Assembly: GCF_016907655.1 (NCBI RefSeq) | Contig: NZ_JAFBCL010000001.1 | Span: 1,612,001-1,676,000 of the forward strand | Direction: 5' to 3' | Length of the DNA: 64,000 nt | Origin: Saccharothrix algeriensis | GTDB lineage: Bacteria > Actinomycetota > Actinomycetes > Mycobacteriales > Pseudonocardiaceae | Shown here: piece by piece, positions 59,677 through 64,000 of the stretch | Position numbering within the stretch: position 1 is the stretch's first letter | How the letters are laid out: every line of letters starts with the position of its first letter | The notes under the pieces: model-generated | The model's database searches: none | The model's input: the letters and a program-made list of their open reading frames with translations, nothing else | Told to the model about the DNA's origin: nothing | Program-made: the position numbers and the translations under genes

Positions 59677-61107
59677 TCACCCGGCCGCGGGGCGGACGCG
59701 GCCGAGCACGTGCGCCGCGACGCCGGCCGCCGCCGCGTCCCCGGTGGCGATGCACGCGGGGATGCCGACGCCGTGCAGCGTCGCGCCCGCGACGGCCAGC
59801 CCCGGCACGTCGGCGACGGCCTGCTCGATGCCGCGCACGACGTCCAGGTGCCCCACGCCGTACTGCGGCAGGCCGCCGCCCCAGCGGGTCACCGCGACGT
59901 CGACCGGCGCGGCGGTGATCCCGGTCAGCTCGGCCAGGTCGGCGCGGACCGCCGCGACCAGCTCCGCGTCGTCCCGCTGCAGCACCGCCACCTCGCCGAA
60001 CCGCCCGACGCTGCCCCGCACCAGCACCGGGCCGCGGTCCAGGTGCGCCCACTTGCGGCTGGAGAAGGTGAAGGCTTTGGCGGTGAACGGCGTGCCGCCG
60101 GCGTGCCGCTCGCCCTCGGCCAGCAGCACGCCCGAGCGCTCCGGCAGCCGCGTGCCCGGCGGCAGCGCCAGCGCCACCACGGCCATCGACGCCAGCTCGA
60201 CCTTGGCGTACTCCTTCGCCGCGGCGGGCGCCACGTCGGCCAGCAGCCGGCGCGCCGCCGGCGCGGGCACCGCCAGCACGACCCCGTCGACGTCCAGGTG
60301 CGCGGGGTCGGCGGCGGACCCGATCTCCAGCCGCCAGCCGCGCGCGCGGCGCAGCAGCCCGCGCACCGGCAGGCCCAGCCGGACCTCCGGCGCGGCGACC
60401 GCCACCAGCCGGTCGACCAGCGCCGACAGCCCGCCGGTCAGCGTGCCGAACACCGGCGGCCGGGGACCGCGCGGCTGGGGCGGCGCGGGCATCGTCGTGG
60501 CCGCCGCGGCCAGCAGCGAGCCGATCCCGGAGTCCAGCGCGCCGGCCAGCCGCGGCATCGTCGCCCGCAGCCCCAGCGAGTCCGCCCGGCCCGCGTACAC
60601 CCCGCCCAGCAGCGGCCCGACCAGCCGGTCGGCGACCTCGGGCCCGAACCGCTCGCGCAGCAGGGCGCCGACGGCGACGTCCGCGCCGGCCAGCTCGATC
60701 GGCGGCAGGCCCGGCTCGGCGGCGACCCGGCGCAGCCCCTCGGCGCTGAGCACGTGCCGGACGGCCTCCACCGAGGCGGGCACGCCCAGCAGCGTGTGCG
60801 CCGGGACCGACCGCACCTCGCCGCCGGCGCGGATGCTCGCCGACACCGCCGTCGGGTGCGCCACGGCCGGCCCGAGGCCCAGCTCGGCGACCAGCTCGGC
60901 CGCCTCCGGCCGCCGGTGCAGGAAAGCCTCGGCGCCGACGTCGTAGGCCACGCCGCCGACCTCGGCGGTGCGCAGCTTGCCGCCCAGCCGGTCCGACTGC
61001 TCCAGCAGCGTGATGCGGGCGGTCGGCCCGAGCAGGCGGCGCAGCCGGTGCGCGGCGGCCAGGCCGGAGATCCCGCCGCCGACCACCGCGACGTGGTGCC
61101 CGCTCAC
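59677..61107 (-). CDS. hemY: Coproporphyrinogen III oxidase HemY (CgoX)
   Basis: A 476-residue FAD enzyme of the HemG/HemY amine-oxidase fold. [15 protein letters not shown] (FAD dinucleotide motif) is at the N-terminus, DRLGGKLRT follows, and the end carries [21 protein letters not shown]. In actinobacteria with HemQ this enzyme oxidises coproporphyrinogen rather than protoporphyrinogen. GTG 61107 overlaps the hemE stop by 4 bp. Confidence 0.9.
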   Translation of the reverse strand: MSGHHVAVVGGGISGLAAAHRLRRLLGPTARITLLEQSDRLGGKLRTAEVGGVAYDVGAEAFLHRRPEAAELVAELGLGPAVAHPTAVSASIRAGGEVRSVPAHTLLGVPASVEAVRHVLSAEGLRRVAAEPGLPPIELAGADVAVGALLRERFGPEVADRLVGPLLGGVYAGRADSLGLRATMPRLAGALDSGIGSLLAAAATTMPAPPQPRGPRPPVFGTLTGGLSALVDRLVAVAAPEVRLGLPVRGLLRRARGWRLEIGSAADPAHLDVDGVVLAVPAPAARRLLADVAPAAAKEYAKVELASMAVVALALPPGTRLPERSGVLLAEGERHAGGTPFTAKAFTFSSRKWAHLDRGPVLVRGSVGRFGEVAVLQRDDAELVAAVRADLAELTGITAAPVDVAVTRWGGGLPQYGVGHLDVVRGIEQAVADVPGLAVAGATLHGVGIPACIATGDAAAAGVAAHVLGRVRPAAG

Positions 61108-62144
61108 CGGGCCCGGTGCACCCACTCGACCGCCTTGGTGATCATGTCCGGATCGGTGTCCGGCAGCACTCCGTGCCCCAGGTTGAAGATGTGCCCGGCG
61201 GCGGCGCGGCCCTCGGCCACGATCCGGTCGACCTCGCGCCGCAGCGCGGTCTCGCCGGCGAACAGCAGCGCCGGGTCCAGGTTGCCCTGCACCACCGGCG
61301 GCGGCAGCTCCGGCGCGGCCTCCCGCAGCCGGCGGACCGCGACGTCGAGCGGGGTGCGCCAGTCGACCCCGACCACGTCCGCGCCCGCCTCGCGCATGGC
61401 CGGCAGCAGCTCGCCGGTGCCCACGCCGAAGTGGATGCGCGGCACCGAGTCGACCGTCGCCAGCACGCGCGCCGAGTGCGGCAGCACGAACTCGCGGTAG
61501 TCCCGCTCGGACAGCGCGCCCGCCCACGAGTCGAACAGCTGCACGGCCTTGACCCCGGCGGCCACCTGCACGCGCAGGAACTCGGCGGTGATGTCGGCGA
61601 TCCGGTCCAGCAGCGCGTGCCACAGCTCGGGGTCGGCGTGCATGAGCGCCTTGGTCCGCTCGTGGTGCTTGCTGGGGCCGCCCTCGACCAGGTAGGAGGC
61701 CAGCGTGAAGGGCGCGCCGGCGAACCCGATCAGCGGCACGTCGCCCAGCTCGGCGTTGAGCAGCCCGATGGCGTCGACCACCGGCTGCACCTGGTGCTCC
61801 TCCAGGAGCGGCAGCGCGTCGACGTCGCCGCGGGTGACGATCGGCTTGGCGACCACGGGGCCGGTGCCGGGCACGATGTCCAGGTCGACACCGGCGGCCT
61901 TGAGCGGCACCACGATGTCGGAGAACAGGATCGCGCCGTCGACGTCGTGCCGGCGGACCGGCTGGAGGGTGATCTCGCAGACCATCTCCGGGTCCAGGCA
62001 CGCGTCGAGCATCGCCGTGCCCTTGCGCAGCTCGCGGTACTCGGGCAGCGAGCGCCCGGCCTGCCGCATGAACCAGACCGGCGTGCGCGAGGGGACGCCG
62101 CCGCGCGCGGCGACCAGCAGTGGTGCGGTGGTGTTGTCGCTCAT
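61104..62144 (-). CDS. hemE: Uroporphyrinogen decarboxylase
   Basis: A 346-residue cytoplasmic enzyme converting uroporphyrinogen III to coproporphyrinogen III. Signature [19 protein letters not shown] near the N-terminus, [34 protein letters not shown] and [14 protein letters not shown]. First gene of the operon with hemY and hemQ. Divergent from the DUF3000 gene. Confidence 0.92.
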   Translation of the reverse strand: MSDNTTAPLLVAARGGVPSRTPVWFMRQAGRSLPEYRELRKGTAMLDACLDPEMVCEITLQPVRRHDVDGAILFSDIVVPLKAAGVDLDIVPGTGPVVAKPIVTRGDVDALPLLEEHQVQPVVDAIGLLNAELGDVPLIGFAGAPFTLASYLVEGGPSKHHERTKALMHADPELWHALLDRIADITAEFLRVQVAAGVKAVQLFDSWAGALSERDYREFVLPHSARVLATVDSVPRIHFGVGTGELLPAMREAGADVVGVDWRTPLDVAVRRLREAAPELPPPVVQGNLDPALLFAGETALRREVDRIVAEGRAAAGHIFNLGHGVLPDTDPDMITKAVEWVHRAR

Positions 62145-62240
62145 CTCGCACCCATGCTCCCACGGCCCGCGAACCGCGCGCCGCCAGGTCCCGGCGCGCC
62201 GCGCTCACCTGACGGCGTCGGGGGGCATACAGTCCGTGGT

Positions 62241-62789
62241 GTGACCGGACTGGCGGCGGAGCCCGAACTGTTCCGGCGGGCGGTGGCGACGCTCAAGTCG
62301 GTGCGAACCCGACCCGAGCTGGAGCTGACCGAGGTGCGCCCGCCTCAGCGCCTGGCCCCCTGGGCCTTCGCCCTGACGGCGGAGGCGACGGGACCGGGCG
62401 ACGAGCTGTCGACCGGCCGCCTGGTCCTGCTGCACGACCCGGAGGGCGTCGAGGCGTGGTCCGGCGTCTTCCGCCTGGTGGCCTACGTGCGGGTGGAGCT
62501 GGACCCGGAGCTGGCCGCCGACCCGCTGCTGCCCGAGGTGGGCTGGTCCTGGCTGGTGGAGGCGCTGGAGACGGCCGAGGCGGGCTTCCTGGCCCTGGGC
62601 GGCACGGTGACGCAGACCTCGTCGGCCCGGTTCGGCGACATAGCGGGGCCGGCCCGCACCGACGACCTGGAGCTGCGGGCCTCCTGGACGGCGCGGGACG
62701 CCGAGCTGGCCGCCCACGGCGCGGCCTTCTACGACGTGATGGCCACGGCGGTGGGGCTGCCGCCGGTGGGCGTGACGACCCTGCGCTGA
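62241..62789 (+). CDS. DUF3000 family protein
   Basis: A 182-residue actinobacterial protein with FRRAVATLKSVRTRPELELTEV, PPQRLAPWAFALTAEA and VGWSWLVEALETAEAGF. Function unknown, but it is commonly next to hemE in actinobacteria. GTG 62241 lacks a ribosome-binding site; TACAGT at about 62228 would make the transcript leaderless. Confidence 0.8.
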   Translation: MTGLAAEPELFRRAVATLKSVRTRPELELTEVRPPQRLAPWAFALTAEATGPGDELSTGRLVLLHDPEGVEAWSGVFRLVAYVRVELDPELAADPLLPEVGWSWLVEALETAEAGFLALGGTVTQTSSARFGDIAGPARTDDLELRASWTARDAELAAHGAAFYDVMATAVGLPPVGVTTLR

Positions 62790-62829
62790 CGCCTCCCCGA
62801 CCGCCCCTCCCGCCGCCCGCGGGCGCGCC

Positions 62830-63990
62830 TCACTCGTTGTCGCGCAGCACCCGCAGCGCGTTCGCCCCGGCGAGCTTGGCGCACTCGTCCTCGCTCCACC
62901 CGCGCTCCAGCAGCGCGCCGATCAGCCCCGGGTACCCGGACACGTCGGCCAGCCCCTCGGGCTGCTCCCGCACCCCGTCGTAGTCGCCGCCGAGCCCGAT
63001 GTGGTCGATCCCGGCGACCTCGCGCGCGTGCTCGACGTGCGCGACCACGTCGGCCAGCCCCACCGCGGGCGGCCGCGGGCCGTCCCACGAGGCCAGGAAC
63101 GCCTCCCGGGCCTCCAGGTCGTTGTGCCGCGCCCCGGCCGCGGCCATGGCCTCCCGCAGCCGCGCGTCCCACTCCGCGTAGGCCCGCGAGACGAACGCGG
63201 GCACGAAGGTCACCATGCACACCCCGCCGTTGGCCGCCAGCCGCTCCAGCACGGCGTCGGGCACGTTGCGCGGGTGGTCGGCCACCGCGCGGCAGGAGGA
63301 GTGGCTGAACACCACCGGCCGGGTCGAGGCGTCCAGCGCCGCGTTCATCGTCGTCTCGGCCACGTGGGAGAGGTCGACGAGCATCCCGACGCGGTTCATC
63401 TCCCGGACGACCTCGACGCCGAACGGGGTCAGGCCGCCGTGCTCGGGGGTGTCGGTGGCCGAGTCCGCCCACGGGGTGTTCTCGTTGTGGGTGAGCGTCA
63501 TGTACCGCACGCCCGCGCGCCGCAGCGCCCGCAGGACGCCCAGCGAGGAGTTGATGCTGTGCCCGCCCTCGGCGCCCAGCAGCGACGCGATCCGCCCCTC
63601 GGCGAACACCCGCTCGGCCTCGTCGGCGGTGGTCGCGAAGCCCAGCACGTCCGGGTAGGCCGCGCACAGCTCCCGGACCAGCTCCACCTGCTCCAGCACG
63701 GCGGTGACGGCCGCGTCGCCCGCGAGGCGGCACGGGACCCACACCGACCAGAACTGCATCCCCAGCCGGCCCCGGCGGGACCGCAGGAAGTCGGTCTGGA
63801 AACGGGGCTGCAGGGCCCTCAGGTCCACCTGTCGGACAGCTGAAGACGCGCCGGGGGGCGTTGACTTTTCACCGATATGCCCCTCCTCCCAAGCCGCGCG
63901 CAGGGCCCACGGGAGGTCGTTGTGCCCGTCGACGAGGGGCACCCGGGACAGCAGTTCCTCGGCCCGGCCTCGCGCTGCGGTGCTCGCCAC
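62830..63990 (-). CDS. Membrane dipeptidase family (peptidase M19)
   Basis: A 386-residue zinc dipeptidase homologous to renal dipeptidase. Zinc ligands H23 and D25 lie in VDGHNDLPWAL; then GAEGGHSI, LVDLSHVAETTM, VVFSHSSCRAVADHPRNVPD and HIGLGGDYDGV. No signal peptide or membrane anchor is seen, so it is probably cytoplasmic. GTG 63990 has GGAG 6 nt upstream, at the window edge; TTG 63996 is less likely. Confidence 0.85.
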   Translation of the reverse strand: MASTAARGRAEELLSRVPLVDGHNDLPWALRAAWEEGHIGEKSTPPGASSAVRQVDLRALQPRFQTDFLRSRRGRLGMQFWSVWVPCRLAGDAAVTAVLEQVELVRELCAAYPDVLGFATTADEAERVFAEGRIASLLGAEGGHSINSSLGVLRALRRAGVRYMTLTHNENTPWADSATDTPEHGGLTPFGVEVVREMNRVGMLVDLSHVAETTMNAALDASTRPVVFSHSSCRAVADHPRNVPDAVLERLAANGGVCMVTFVPAFVSRAYAEWDARLREAMAAAGARHNDLEAREAFLASWDGPRPPAVGLADVVAHVEHAREVAGIDHIGLGGDYDGVREQPEGLADVSGYPGLIGALLERGWSEDECAKLAGANALRVLRDNE

Positions 63991-64000
63991 CGGCAACTCC

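Noticed and set aside
1..64000. tRNA, rRNA or riboswitch genes
   Set aside because: No T-loop (GGTTCGAAT-type) sequences with cloverleaf partners, rRNA segments or known riboswitch cores were recognised on either strand by eye; a covariance-model scan would be decisive.

Overview
The window is very GC-rich DNA with the strong third-position GC bias, frequent GTG/TTG starts and leaderless genes of a high-GC actinobacterium. Several families (a DUF6401-like protein, two paralogues I place tentatively in DUF6319, TIGR04222 proteins, LytR-CpsA-Psr, HemQ, a GlxR/Crp-type site) point to Pseudonocardiales, something like Saccharothrix, Lentzea or Actinosynnema; this is inference from gene content. 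Nearly all of it looks chromosomal.

Layout. 1-6.4 kb: 5' end of cmk (cut by the window edge), DUF1015, a KhtT/KhtU-like K+/H+ antiporter pair, an intracellular-type subtilase and an MscS-like channel. 6.6-10.6 kb: a lipid/quinone-type island with a quinone oxidoreductase, two SDRs, a MaoC hydratase, a TetR regulator, an SDR relic and operator-like repeats. 10.9-19.1 kb: GlsB-like membrane protein, Spo0M, the accessory translocase SecA2, an LCP cell-wall ligase, a HipA-like/DUF3037 pair and a secreted SGNH hydrolase. 19.2-26.2 kb: lactonase, PPK2, rocD, DUF2252, ABC-F and DUF3040. 26.3-31.1 kb: ZapE-like ATPase and a RibD-like reductase (divergent), then a seven-gene Asp23/AmaP envelope-stress operon preceded by a perfect TGTGA-N6-TCACA site. 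31.2-40.8 kb: LigC-type DNA ligase, a DUF4231-like protein, a remarkable pair of 125-nt nested palindromes, an EamA transporter, a hydrolase-like lipoprotein lacking its serine, an orphan cysteine-rich 33-residue peptide, DUF2238, NUDIX and hypothetical genes.

41.2-44.7 kb is the scrapyard of the window: Rhs core and tail fragments, two small two-helix membrane proteins lying just 3' of Rhs tails, and truncated conjugation/replication genes of an integrative element. 44.7-50.6 kb: LigD-type polymerase, TetR plus two acyl-CoA dehydrogenases, and a GntR regulator divergent from L-asparaginase with a clear operator/promoter.

50.9-55.4 kb holds the most interesting system: msrB, a tiny 21-residue gene with a following hairpin, three membrane proteins of TIGR04222 type (two ending in Gly/Ser/Cys low-complexity tails), a DUF692 multinuclear iron oxidase (MNIO) with intact metal motifs and its small partner. 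MNIOs modify cysteines of ribosomal peptides, so the Cys-rich tails of the membrane proteins are plausible substrates. 55.7-64 kb: a 1075-residue secreted subtilase, the coproporphyrin-dependent haem genes hemE-hemY-hemQ, DUF3000 and an M19 dipeptidase. The order ZapE, RibD, secreted hydrolase, MsrB, HemQ, HemY, HemE, DUF3000 resembles the Mycobacterium tuberculosis Rv2670c-Rv2680 backbone (from memory) with accessory DNA inserted between.
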